Positions 34,768 to 42,031 of a stretch of 42,189 nt of DNA are shown here, one piece after another. Source of the DNA: Chitinophaga pinensis. GTDB taxonomy: Bacteria; Bacteroidota; Bacteroidia; Bacteroidales; GCA-2748055. The stretch lies in contig CAMAZH010000022.1 in assembly GCA_945863035.1 (NCBI GenBank), forward strand, positions 1-42,189, written 5' to 3'. The position numbers were made by a program, and so were the translations under genes. Each line of letters begins with the position of its first letter. The first letter of the stretch is position 1. The notes below the pieces were generated by a model. That model did not search any database. It saw only the letters and a list, made by a program, of their open reading frames with translations, and was not told the origin of the DNA.

Positions 34768-34809
34768 ATCAAAAGAGTAAGATATAAAAAAGCTTTTAGG
34801 CCTTTACGT

Positions 34810-36861
34810 TCAGGTACCCAATCTGCTGCTCAGCGAATCGACCATTTGAGCCGGATCTTCAGGATAAACAAGCACGAAGCTGTGCTCTTTGTAAAAACGG
34901 CTGAGCACCCTCGGGATATTGTCGAGTGAAGCATTATAGGAAAAGGATTTGGGTCGCGAATTCAGGAAAATCAGCAGCTCATCGGTCTGAAGAGTCTTTG
35001 AATAATCGTTGAAATTGCTCCAGTCGTTAAAATCAATTATCCTATAGCCCTGATTATCAAAAAGCTGTTTTTTGATTTGGCTTTCCAGGTAGTTTTCGGT
35101 TTGCGCCTCACAGTAAAACGCGGTCTCTTTTTTTAATCTCCCTGAAAAAGAAACAAGGGTATTGATGCAGTCGTCGAAGCCAGGTTCGTTGTGTACTTCC
35201 GGGGCAATGAATATTTTAATTGACCTGAAGGTTTCCAGGGGTTTATCGATATTTACGATTATCAGCATCTTATCGGCCTTCTCGATAAGTTTTTCGAGCA
35301 GCGAGCCCAGAATCAGATTGCTCGCCGTAACCTTTACATTCCAACCGATAATAATTTTCGTGATCATTTTTTCCTTGATGGCTCTTAAAATGCCATCAAC
35401 TGCAGAAATTTCAATCCTCACCATTGGGCTCACAACTTCTTCTGTAGAGGATGCTTCTATCTGATACTTTTCGAGGTTTCTGTTAAACTGGATTATTTTC
35501 TGGGGCGCGGTCCCGTCGTCCTGAAGAACCGTCAGCGGATAAATTGGTTCCCGCGAACCGGTTTTTTTTATGGTAAAGGCAAAACTCATCAAAAAATCGA
35601 GGGTGCTGGGGTTTGCTAGAGGAACAAGAATCCTTTCAGGTCGTTGATAATCGTCATGCTTTTCATCAAGCTTTCGGATGAGTGCCAGTTTACTTGCAGC
35701 CCTTTCGGTAACAACCGATCCAATCAGACAGGAGACGAGAATCAGGAGAATTGCTACGTTCATAAGGTCTGTGTCGAACAATTTAAGCTGGTATCCAACC
35801 AGAACAACAGCAATAGTAGCAGCAGCGTGTGATGTACTCAGACCGAACATAAGGTTACGCTCATTCACGGAATACCTGAAAATCAATTGTGAGAGGTAAC
35901 TGGCAAGATATTTACTGAAGACGGCAGCAGCAATTATAATAATAGCAACAAGCAGGACAGCAGGACCGGCAAGTAGAGCAGACAAATCGATAAGCATCCC
36001 AACACTCAGCAAAAAGAACGGAATAAAAAGATTGTTTCCTATAAACACGATCCTGTTCATTAATGGTGATTTCTGAGGTATGAGCTTATTCAATGCCAAT
36101 CCGGCAAAAAAAGCGCCTATGATAGGTTCAATATCAAGTATTTTCGCAAGGAAACCGGCAAAGAAAACCATCATGATCACAGCCGTAAACTGATAACCGT
36201 TTTCGCCCTGCAACCGAGCTAAAAGCCACCTTCCGGCAATTGGCAAAAGAAACAGGGTGAAGCCGATTAATATGAGAAAATAAAGTATCAGTTTAAACGA
36301 AAACATCCAGCCAATGTCGCCGTTAGTTGAGGACGCAACAATTGTTAACAATAGTAATACTGCTGTATCGGTAATAATTGTTCCCCCAATGGTAATCCCA
36401 ACAATCTTAATCTGGGTAATTCCATACCGACTGATGATGGGATAGGAGATAAGTGTATGGGTGGAAAAAATGCTCGAAAACAAAAGCGCTGTCTTAAATG
36501 GCATATCCAATAGGTAATACAAGATCAATATCCCTAGAAATAAAGGGATAAAAAAAGTGAGAATACCAAATACAATCCCATCCTTGCGAAACCGTGAAAG
36601 CTCAATAAGGTTAATCTCCAAACCTGTAAGAAACATCAGGTATAAAAGCCCAACTGTGCCAAACATTGTTATTCCGATATCCTGGGAAATCAGGTTAAAG
36701 CCAAATGGGCCTAAAAGGATTCCTGATAAAATCAGACCAATAATCCCAGGCATTTTTAGTCTGCGGGCGAACAAGGGTGAAAATAGAAAAAAAAACAATA
36801 TTAGAAGGAATACTGTCACAGGATCCTGAATAGGCAATTTTATACCGAATAATGAATCCAT
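34810..36861 (-). CDS. CPA2 cation:proton antiporter with C-terminal Usp-like domains
   Basis: The 683-residue protein has ~12 membrane helices over residues 1-395 (starting IQDPVTVFLLILFFFLFSPLFARRLKMP) and a 290-residue cytoplasmic tail. CPA2 exchangers carry a key pair of acidic residues in the unwound helix; here the site reads GGTIITDTAVLL, with Thr-Asp instead of Asp-Asp, as in electroneutral or channel-like relatives. The tail begins with a UspA-like region (RPERILVPLANPSTLDFLMSF, then IIGWNVKVTASNLILGS), and a second half that may be another Usp-type fold. Such tails may bind nucleotides and regulate transport. The ion is unknown; Na+ and K+ are both possible. It ends facing the metal transporter. 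Confidence 0.88.
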   Translation of the reverse strand: MDSLFGIKLPIQDPVTVFLLILFFFLFSPLFARRLKMPGIIGLILSGILLGPFGFNLISQDIGITMFGTVGLLYLMFLTGLEINLIELSRFRKDGIVFGILTFFIPLFLGILILYYLLDMPFKTALLFSSIFSTHTLISYPIISRYGITQIKIVGITIGGTIITDTAVLLLLTIVASSTNGDIGWMFSFKLILYFLILIGFTLFLLPIAGRWLLARLQGENGYQFTAVIMMVFFAGFLAKILDIEPIIGAFFAGLALNKLIPQKSPLMNRIVFIGNNLFIPFFLLSVGMLIDLSALLAGPAVLLVAIIIIAAAVFSKYLASYLSQLIFRYSVNERNLMFGLSTSHAAATIAVVLVGYQLKLFDTDLMNVAILLILVSCLIGSVVTERAASKLALIRKLDEKHDDYQRPERILVPLANPSTLDFLMSFAFTIKKTGSREPIYPLTVLQDDGTAPQKIIQFNRNLEKYQIEASSTEEVVSPMVRIEISAVDGILRAIKEKMITKIIIGWNVKVTASNLILGSLLEKLIEKADKMLIIVNIDKPLETFRSIKIFIAPEVHNEPGFDDCINTLVSFSGRLKKETAFYCEAQTENYLESQIKKQLFDNQGYRIIDFNDWSNFNDYSKTLQTDELLIFLNSRPKSFSYNASLDNIPRVLSRFYKEHSFVLVYPEDPAQMVDSLSSRLGT

Positions 36862-36947
36862 CGAAAATTTTTTGCAATTTATTCATAAGTTTTGAATTTT
36901 TCCTAATCATTTTTCATTGTACCTTTACGGCCCTAAACCCGATAAAC

Positions 36948-37766
36948 ATGTTTGAAGAATTCTCTAAAATTGTTGAGGAAGCCTGGGAAAACCGCGAAAG
37001 TCTCTCCAATCCCCCGGTAAGAAAAGTAATAGAAGACACTATAGCATTGCTGGATGAGGGGAAAATAAGGGTTGCCGAAAAAATCGACGGGGAATGGACA
37101 GTAAATCAATGGGTAAAGAAAGCCGTTATCATGTATTTCCCGATACGAAAAATGGAGACCATCGAATGTCCCCCTTTCGAATTCCACGATAAAATCCCCC
37201 TGAAAAAGAATTACGAAAAGCTCGGCGTTCGTGTTGTGCCTCACGCCATTGCCCGATACGGCGCATACCTGGCAAAGGGAGTAATCATGATGCCTTCGTA
37301 TGTGAATATCGGAGCTTATGTGGATGAGGGAACCATGGTCGACACCTGGGCAACGGTTGGAAGCTGCGCGCAGATAGGCAAAAATGTTCATCTTAGCGGG
37401 GGAGTGGGGATCGGCGGCGTTCTGGAACCGGTTCAGGCTGCACCCGTAATCATTGAGGATAACTGCTTTATCGGTTCGAGGTGCATCGTTGTGGAAGGCG
37501 CAAGGATTGGTGCGGAAGCCGTATTGGGAGCCAACGTGGTAATTACCAACTCCACCAAGGTAATCGACGTTACCGGAAGCAGTCCCATCGAATACAAAGG
37601 TATTGTGCCCCCGCGTTCTGTAGTCATACCCGGATCTTACACCCGCGAATTCCCTGCAGGAACGTTCCAGGTGCCCTGTGCTTTGATCATCGGCACACGA
37701 AAGCCATCGACCGACTTGAAAACATCGCTGAACCAGGCCCTGCGCGAATATAATGTAGCTGTTTAA
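36948..37766 (+). CDS. dapD: Tetrahydrodipicolinate N-succinyltransferase
   Basis: DapD adds succinyl from succinyl-CoA to tetrahydrodipicolinate in lysine and meso-diaminopimelate (peptidoglycan) synthesis. ATG 36948 gives MFEEFSKIVEEAWENRESL, typical for the family; the frame upstream to 36852 lacks homology. The 272 residues include the N-terminal helical domain and a left-handed beta helix of hexapeptide repeats (VNIGAYVDEGTMVDTWATVGSCAQIG, GGVGIGGVLEP), then NCFIGSRCIVVEGARIG and a C-terminal arm. It lies 10 bp before a glycosyltransferase and is the first gene of a three-gene unit. Confidence 0.96.
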   Translation: MFEEFSKIVEEAWENRESLSNPPVRKVIEDTIALLDEGKIRVAEKIDGEWTVNQWVKKAVIMYFPIRKMETIECPPFEFHDKIPLKKNYEKLGVRVVPHAIARYGAYLAKGVIMMPSYVNIGAYVDEGTMVDTWATVGSCAQIGKNVHLSGGVGIGGVLEPVQAAPVIIEDNCFIGSRCIVVEGARIGAEAVLGANVVITNSTKVIDVTGSSPIEYKGIVPPRSVVIPGSYTREFPAGTFQVPCALIIGTRKPSTDLKTSLNQALREYNVAV

Positions 37767-37776
37767 TCCGGAAAAC

Positions 37777-38901
37777 ATGAGAATCGGCTTTGACGCAAAA
37801 AGAGCATTCTTCAACCACAGCGGATTGGGAAACTACAGCCGTACTCTGATATCTCAGTTATGCTCACTTTTCCCCGAAAACGACTATGTTCTTTTTTCGC
37901 CAAAAGAAAGTAACGGTTTCAAAGCATTTCCCCCGACAAACTCAAGCATCCTGTATCCAAAGGCCTTCCCTTTCAAAAAATTCCCGTCGCTCTGGCGCTC
38001 TTTTTATATGGGGAGAAGCATTGCAAAACAAGACATTCGGATCTTCCACGGACTTTCAAACGAGTTGCCGATGGACATAAAGAAAAGCAATGCACGTTCG
38101 GTTGTAACCATTCACGACTTGATATTTCTTCGTTATCCGAATTTGTATAAAAGAGCCGACAGGGCCATTTACCGAAGCAAGTTCCAGCAGAGCTGCAATA
38201 TGGCCGATGCTGTTGTAGCCATCAGCGAGCAAACAAAAGCCGACATCGTGGATTTCCTGAATATCTCCCCTGAAAAAATCCATGTTATTTACCAGGGATG
38301 CAGTCCCTTGTATTACGAAAGAACAGCGCAGGAGACAAAAAATCGTATTCGCGCAAAGCATTGCCTCCCCCGGGAATACATGCTGTATGTTGGAACCATT
38401 GAGGAAAGGAAGAACCTGCTGCAGCTCGTCAAAGCCAAACAAGAGCATAAAATCGAGCTTCCGCTGGTGGTTATAGGGCGGCAGACCCCTTACTATGAAA
38501 AAGTCAAAACCTATATTGAGCAGGTCAACATGAAAGGGGTTTACTTTCTTAAGAATCTTGAGCAGGAAGAGCTTCCCGGAATTTATCAAATGGCTGAACT
38601 TTTTCTCTACCCTTCTTCTTTCGAGGGATTTGGGATCCCGATATTGGAGGCCCTGAATTCGGGCATTCCTGTGATCGCCGGAGCCGGAGGTTGCATGGAG
38701 GAAACCGGGGGAAGAGGTTCGATATATGTGAATCCGATGAAAACTGAGGAAATAGCAGAATCAATACATCGTGTGCTGAACAATCCCGATTTGAAAAGCA
38801 GTATGGTTTCGGAAGGACTGAAGCATGCGGCATATTTCAGGGAAGACCGCACGGCCAGCGAGATGATGAAGCTTTATAAAAAAATCGTTACAAATGAATG
38901 A
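37777..38901 (+). CDS. GT4-family (GT-B fold) glycosyltransferase
   Basis: The 374-residue cytoplasmic or membrane-associated enzyme has the N-terminal acceptor half (MRIGFDAKRAFFNHSGLGNYSRTL with a Gly-rich loop) and the C-terminal donor half. The latter contains YVGTIEERKNL, then SSFEGFGIPILEALNSGIPVIAGAGGCMEETGG, including the E-x7-E retaining motif and nucleotide-sugar phosphate loop. This is the layout of GT4 mannosyl- and related transferases. The sugar and acceptor are not predictable. It shares a unit with dapD (10 bp upstream) and overlaps tsaC by 8 bp, so its link to surface polysaccharide is only by analogy. Confidence 0.92.
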   Translation: MRIGFDAKRAFFNHSGLGNYSRTLISQLCSLFPENDYVLFSPKESNGFKAFPPTNSSILYPKAFPFKKFPSLWRSFYMGRSIAKQDIRIFHGLSNELPMDIKKSNARSVVTIHDLIFLRYPNLYKRADRAIYRSKFQQSCNMADAVVAISEQTKADIVDFLNISPEKIHVIYQGCSPLYYERTAQETKNRIRAKHCLPREYMLYVGTIEERKNLLQLVKAKQEHKIELPLVVIGRQTPYYEKVKTYIEQVNMKGVYFLKNLEQEELPGIYQMAELFLYPSSFEGFGIPILEALNSGIPVIAGAGGCMEETGGRGSIYVNPMKTEEIAESIHRVLNNPDLKSSMVSEGLKHAAYFREDRTASEMMKLYKKIVTNE

Positions 38902-39457
38902 GGATGTTTCAAAAGCCCTTGAAGTTCTGAAAAAAGGAGGTGTAATTCTTTACCCGACCGATACCGTTTGGGGCCTGGGCTGCGACGCCACAAATCCCGA
39001 GGCTGTTGCGCGTATTTATGCCATTAAAAAGAGGGATGACAGCAAAAGCATGCTGGTGCTCGTGGACCACAATGGCCGAATCGACTCTTATGTGAGGGAA
39101 GTTCCCGAAATTGCCTGGGAGATAATCGACGCTGCAGTGCGTCCGATAACCATCATATATCCCGGCGCAAAGAACCTGGCAAAGAACCTTATTGCTGAGG
39201 ATGGCAGCATTGGAATTCGTATTGCCAGCGACGAGTTTTGTACAGAGCTGATCAAGAAATTCGGAAAACCATTGGTATCATCCTCCGCTAATATCTCGGG
39301 GGAGAAAACCCCGTCGGTATTTTCGGAGATCAGCGAGGAGATCAAGGCTTCGGTTGACTATGTTGTTGAGTGGAGACAGGGAGACACGACAAAAAAACCC
39401 GCTTCGTCCATAATAAAACTGGGCGAAGGCGGGCTTTTTAAGATCATCAGGGAATAA
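38894..39457 (+). CDS. tsaC: L-threonylcarbamoyladenylate synthase
   Basis: TsaC makes threonylcarbamoyl-AMP, the donor for the t6A37 modification of ANN-decoding tRNAs. The 187-residue YrdC fold has VLKKGGVILYPTDTVWGLGCDAT, AIKKRDDSKSML (substrate-binding Lys/Arg loop) and KPLVSSSANISGEKTPS. The Sua5 C-terminal domain is absent, so it is the short TsaC type. ATG 38894 overlaps the glycosyltransferase stop by 8 bp. It is the last gene of its unit; a TTAGGGA/TCCCTAA stem-loop at 39467-39507 lies between it and the convergent DUF2807 gene and may act as terminator. Confidence 0.95.
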   Translation: MNEDVSKALEVLKKGGVILYPTDTVWGLGCDATNPEAVARIYAIKKRDDSKSMLVLVDHNGRIDSYVREVPEIAWEIIDAAVRPITIIYPGAKNLAKNLIAEDGSIGIRIASDEFCTELIKKFGKPLVSSSANISGEKTPSVFSEISEEIKASVDYVVEWRQGDTTKKPASSIIKLGEGGLFKIIRE

Positions 39458-39466
39458 CTTAAGAAT

Positions 39467-39507
39467 TTAGGGAGCAGAAGGTCAATGCTTACTACCTTAA
39501 TCCCTAA
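39467..39507. terminator. Possible bidirectional stem-loop between convergent genes
   Basis: TTAGGGA (39467-39473) pairs with TCCCTAA (39501-39507), with an inner AAGGT/ACCTT pair (39478-39482, 39494-39498). It lies between tsaC and the DUF2807 gene. No T-run follows on either strand, so the terminator role is weakly supported. Confidence 0.3.
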
Positions 39508-39555
39508 CACTTATGATTGCAAAACTCTAACCACTTACTATCCAGCGCCTTGCTA

Positions 39556-40290
39556 TTATTCAAGTGAGACAACCTTTCCCGAGCCGACAGACTCCGATTC
39601 CAACACGGGTTTACCCTTATAATAAACAGTACCGCTTCCCGCGATTGAAACATTAAGATTTTCAGCAACAAAAAGTTTACAATCCCCAGAGCCGGCAATT
39701 TCCACATCTGCCTTAGCTGCTTTAAAATCCAGGGCGTCAACCTTGCCGGAACCTGCAATACTGATATCAGCATAGCTGTTGCTTCCACCTCCGGAAAGAA
39801 GAAGATCCCCGGAGCCCGCAATACTTGCAGATAGCTTTTCTGTTTTAAGGTCATTCAATGACATACTACCGCTTCCGGCAATTTCCAACTTCATCGAGCT
39901 TGTCTCGAAGGTCTTTTCAATAAACACCTCACCCGATCCGGCCAGTGATATTGCATCAAGCGTGGGAGTGGTAATGGTGATAACCACAGGGCTATTGATT
40001 CTGGATGCCGGCTTGCTTGAAATATGAAGCTCGTCCGAATTATACTCAACCAGAATTTTTTCCAGAGTGCTTTCGTCGGCATCAACAACCACTTTGTAAA
40101 TATCTCCCTGCTCTATAAATATTTTAGCGGCAATGGAGATGGAAATACTGGAAAATTTTTCACCTGAATAACTATCTTTGCCTTCAGGGGAGTTTAGCCC
40201 GCCAATATTACCGCCAGGGATCATAAAGGCGGTAAATCCGATGATAATTGCCACAACGGCAATAATCCTTATAAAGAGATGCTTTTTCAT
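39556..40290 (-). CDS. Head-GIN (DUF2807) exported repeat protein
   Basis: The 244-residue protein has a basic N-terminus and hydrophobic signal or anchor (MKKHLFIRIIAVVAIIIGFTAFMIPGG). Residues ~45-100 are a beta domain (FSSISISIAAKIFIEQGD), then a repeat region to the end. Here I/L-A-GSG-x motifs recur about every 18-22 residues, seven times in all (AGSGEVF, AGSGSMS, AGSGDLL, AGSGKVD, AGSGDCK, AGSGTVY, VGSGKVV). This GSG-turn pattern defines the DUF2807 head-GIN fold, a short beta-helix-like stack common in Bacteroidota. Its location is probably periplasm or surface; its function is not established. It may use the minus-strand TATTTTTG at 40367-40360. Confidence 0.92.
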   Translation of the reverse strand: MKKHLFIRIIAVVAIIIGFTAFMIPGGNIGGLNSPEGKDSYSGEKFSSISISIAAKIFIEQGDIYKVVVDADESTLEKILVEYNSDELHISSKPASRINSPVVITITTPTLDAISLAGSGEVFIEKTFETSSMKLEIAGSGSMSLNDLKTEKLSASIAGSGDLLLSGGGSNSYADISIAGSGKVDALDFKAAKADVEIAGSGDCKLFVAENLNVSIAGSGTVYYKGKPVLESESVGSGKVVSLE

Positions 40291-40359
40291 TGTAAAATAT
40301 TTAAATTGTGAAATAAATCGTAATCAAAAGACGTTAATGTTAAGTGAATGTTGCATAAT

Positions 40360-40367
40360 CAAAAATA
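40360..40367 (-). promoter_or_regulatory. TAnnTTTG-type -7 element for the DUF2807 gene
   Basis: On the minus strand TATTTTTG matches the Bacteroidota -7 consensus and lies 70 bp upstream of the ATG at 40290. It lies in the divergent gap to the thioesterase gene. Confidence 0.35.
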
Positions 40368-40412
40368 TTTTTCCAAATTGCTCCTTGTACTTCAACTTCA
40401 AAAAACTACGTT

Positions 40413-40868
40413 ATGGAAACAGAGAACAGCCTGTACAGGCACAACACACCTGTACAAATACGATTTAATGATGTAGACATTCTGGGTCATGTTAACAATG
40501 CCGTTTACCAGCATTATTACGACTTTGCCAGAATCCAGTATTTTAAGAAGGTCCTTGGGGATTCGATTAACTGGGCCAATCAGACTTTAGTATTAGCATC
40601 CATTAAAGTGGACTTTTTCAGTCCCATTAGCATTGATGATGAAATCCTCGTTGAAACCCGCGTTGAAATGCTTGGTAACAAGAGCATTGCCATGAAGCAG
40701 AAATTAATTGATTCGAAAACCAGGGAAGTAAAATCTTCCAACCGCGCAGTGCTTGTTGGATATGACGCCCAACAAAAAATCACCTTTGAAGTACCTGACG
40801 AATGGAAAAACAGGTTTGTGAGTTTTGAAAAGAATATTGAATTGAAATATCCGGTTTCTCCAAACTAA
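40413..40868 (+). CDS. 4-hydroxybenzoyl-CoA thioesterase-fold acyl-CoA thioesterase
   Basis: The 151-residue hotdog protein has VQIRFNDVDILGHVNNAVYQHYYDFAR, the 4HBT pattern with the Asp (FNDVDILGHVNN) that acts in catalysis. IKVDFFSPISIDDEILVETRV is the central sheet strand and NRAVLVGYD the C-terminal strand. Such enzymes hydrolyse fatty acyl- or aryl-CoA thioesters in the cytoplasm; the acyl group is not predictable here. It stands alone in its unit, followed 15 bp after its stop by a long perfect terminator hairpin. Confidence 0.93.
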   Translation: METENSLYRHNTPVQIRFNDVDILGHVNNAVYQHYYDFARIQYFKKVLGDSINWANQTLVLASIKVDFFSPISIDDEILVETRVEMLGNKSIAMKQKLIDSKTREVKSSNRAVLVGYDAQQKITFEVPDEWKNRFVSFEKNIELKYPVSPN

Positions 40869-40883
40869 GAGGTAAGAAGCCTT

Positions 40884-40927
40884 AAAACAAAAAAAGCAAA
40901 ATCAGTTGATTTTGCTTTTTTTGTTTT
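40884..40927 (+). terminator. Perfect 21-bp inverted-repeat terminator
   Basis: A 21-bp arm at 40884-40904 (A-rich, ending GCAAAATCA) is exactly complementary to 40907-40927 (starting TGATTTTGC, then T7-G-TTTT), with GT between. The T-run sits in the right arm, and an A-run in the left arm makes it able to act on both strands. It ends the thioesterase transcript. Confidence 0.9.
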
Positions 40928-40949
40928 TGGATAAAAGTATAGAATCTGT

Positions 40950-41162
40950 ATGCAAAAGTCTCTTCTATATGAATTTGAGAGCCTATATTTGGACATAGTC
41001 TATTCATTGTTACAATTGGAAGACGAACAATAAGTATAAGCCATTACTCAACAACTAGGTAAAGCCAGAAATATCCTGAATAATCAGGTTATTCCAAAAG
41101 AAGAATTGTTCCAGATTCGGATAAAGGAAGGGAATCTAAACTGGAATGATTTAACGCGCTGA
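40950..41162 (+). pseudogene. Small reading frame broken by two clustered stop codons
   Basis: From ATG 40950, 27 codons (MQKSLLYEFESLYLDIVYSL...) end at TAA 41031-41033. A second in-frame TAA is at 41037-41039. The same frame then stays open for 41 more codons (QQLGKARNILNNQVIPKEELF... NLNWNDLTR) to TGA at 41160-41162. Both halves look like amphipathic protein sequence in one frame, so a ~70-residue gene inactivated by point changes is likely. No family was recognised. It lies between a terminator and the DUF2442/DUF4160 pair, in low-GC DNA. Chance cannot be excluded. Confidence 0.4.
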
Positions 41163-41250
41163 CACGGCTTGTTCTGCCTTGTCTAAAAAACATCGTTTTA
41201 TCAGATTCTTGGGGTTTAATGAATAATTTCTCTTATTCAAGATATCATAT

Positions 41251-41285
41251 AAATACTTTATCTCAACAATAAGATAAAAGTATTT
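41251..41285 (-). terminator. Long AT-rich stem-loop after the DUF2442 gene
   Basis: AAATACTTTATCT (41251-41263) pairs with AGATAAAAGTATTT (41272-41285) apart from a one-base bulge. It begins 15 bp after the DUF2442 stop on the minus strand. It lacks a T-run beyond the stem. A terminator or mRNA 3'-end stabiliser is likely. The 41163-41250 stretch shows no gene. Confidence 0.5.
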
Positions 41286-41299
41286 GAAATTCTATTCAT

Positions 41300-41560
41300 T
41301 TATTTGAATAATAGCGGGTAATCTTCGGGATTTGAGATGGAAGAGAGTTCTAAATCGACATCTAATTGTTTCCAATATAAATGCCTTTCATTTAGCAATT
41401 GAACATCACAAATTTTGTCTATTGTTGTTTCTTTAAACCATGGGAAATTGGCATAAGAAAGAAAATACTCTTTTTCATTCAGTAATATCCAAAAACCGTG
41501 TGCTGAAATATTGGTGACTTCAACTATTGAAGTGATTAACCCAGGAGTGGATGATTTCAT
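41300..41560 (-). CDS. DUF2442 domain protein
   Basis: The 86-residue protein matches the DUF2442 pattern: VTNISAHGFWILLNEKEYFLSYANFPWFKE, a beta sheet followed by an aromatic Pro-Trp helix, and DVQLLNERHLYWKQLDVDLELSSISNPEDYP near the end. Members are small single-domain proteins, usually next to a DUF4160 gene, with no established biochemical function. Its start overlaps the upstream DUF4160 gene by 41 bp in a different frame, so expression is coupled. Such tight small pairs resemble toxin-antitoxin loci in layout, but no activity is shown. AT-rich codon use contrasts with the GC-rich housekeeping genes nearby. Confidence 0.9.
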   Translation of the reverse strand: MKSSTPGLITSIVEVTNISAHGFWILLNEKEYFLSYANFPWFKETTIDKICDVQLLNERHLYWKQLDVDLELSSISNPEDYPLLFK

Positions 41561-41759
41561 TTTTTCGATTCTTTATAAAACGTTTAACCTCATTCAGTTG
41601 TTTTGCAGAAAACCCAATGTTTTGAGCTAATTCAACATCTGGATCCAGCCAATACTTAGCTTCTCCATTTTGTGAAGACACATGAATATACATTCGTTTT
41701 TCTTCTCTTGAAAAAAAGAAGAACCGATACTCTTTATATTTAAAAACCGTTGGGCTCAT
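41520..41759 (-). CDS. DUF4160 domain protein
   Basis: The 79-residue protein has the DUF4160 pattern: MSPTVFKYKEYRFFFFSREEKRMYIHVSS, GEAKYWLDPDVELAQNIGFSAKQL and a C-terminal helix with IHSWVNHF. The hallmark is a short sheet, E-x-R-x-H-like segment and W-L-x-P. Its function is not established. It is the first gene of the pair with DUF2442, whose start lies inside it. A perfect minus-strand TAAATTTG (41770-41763) ends only 3 bp before the ATG, so if that is its promoter the mRNA would be nearly leaderless or translation would start later (next ATG at residue 23). Confidence 0.9.
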   Translation of the reverse strand: MSPTVFKYKEYRFFFFSREEKRMYIHVSSQNGEAKYWLDPDVELAQNIGFSAKQLNEVKRFIKNRKNEIIHSWVNHFNS

Positions 41760-42031
41760 TTACAAATTTACAACATTCCTGGTGAAACGAATGTTAAACA
41801 GCTTATAAAATAATACGCAGAAATTTTAAAATACTATAATATGGATAGGCTTGTGAACAAGAATGTTATCTTCAGATTAGATTTAGTAAATTTGCAAGCA
41901 TCTAATTAACAAAACGATTCCTAATAAGACAAGAGGTCACGATTAGGTTAACAGCTCATTGTCGACTTCGGACTATATTTCGGAGATTTCTTGATTCTAA
42001 TCGCAAAAATAACGCTTTATCTGCGATTTGA
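41760..42031. other. AT-rich gap between rimM and the DUF4160/DUF2442 pair
   Basis: No protein gene is visible. It holds CTTGT/ACAAG (41850-41861), TAAATTTG on the + strand (41887-41894), and AATCGCA/TGCGATT (41999-42005, 42022-42028) next to the rimM stop. The last could mark the 3' end of rimM or of a short + strand RNA. The strand and existence of such an RNA are uncertain. Confidence 0.35.

Noticed and set aside
34768-34809. Possible terminator between the convergent permease and antiporter genes
   Set aside because: Only the short palindrome AAAAGCTTTT is present, without a stable stem and loop.
36933-37814. 293-codon minus-strand open frame
   Set aside because: It mirrors dapD, whose + strand translation has clear hexapeptide repeats.
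39398-39439. Terminator-like hairpin (CCCGC...GCGGG followed by CTTTTT)
   Set aside because: It lies inside tsaC before its stop codon; ending there would truncate the message, so it is probably coding coincidence.
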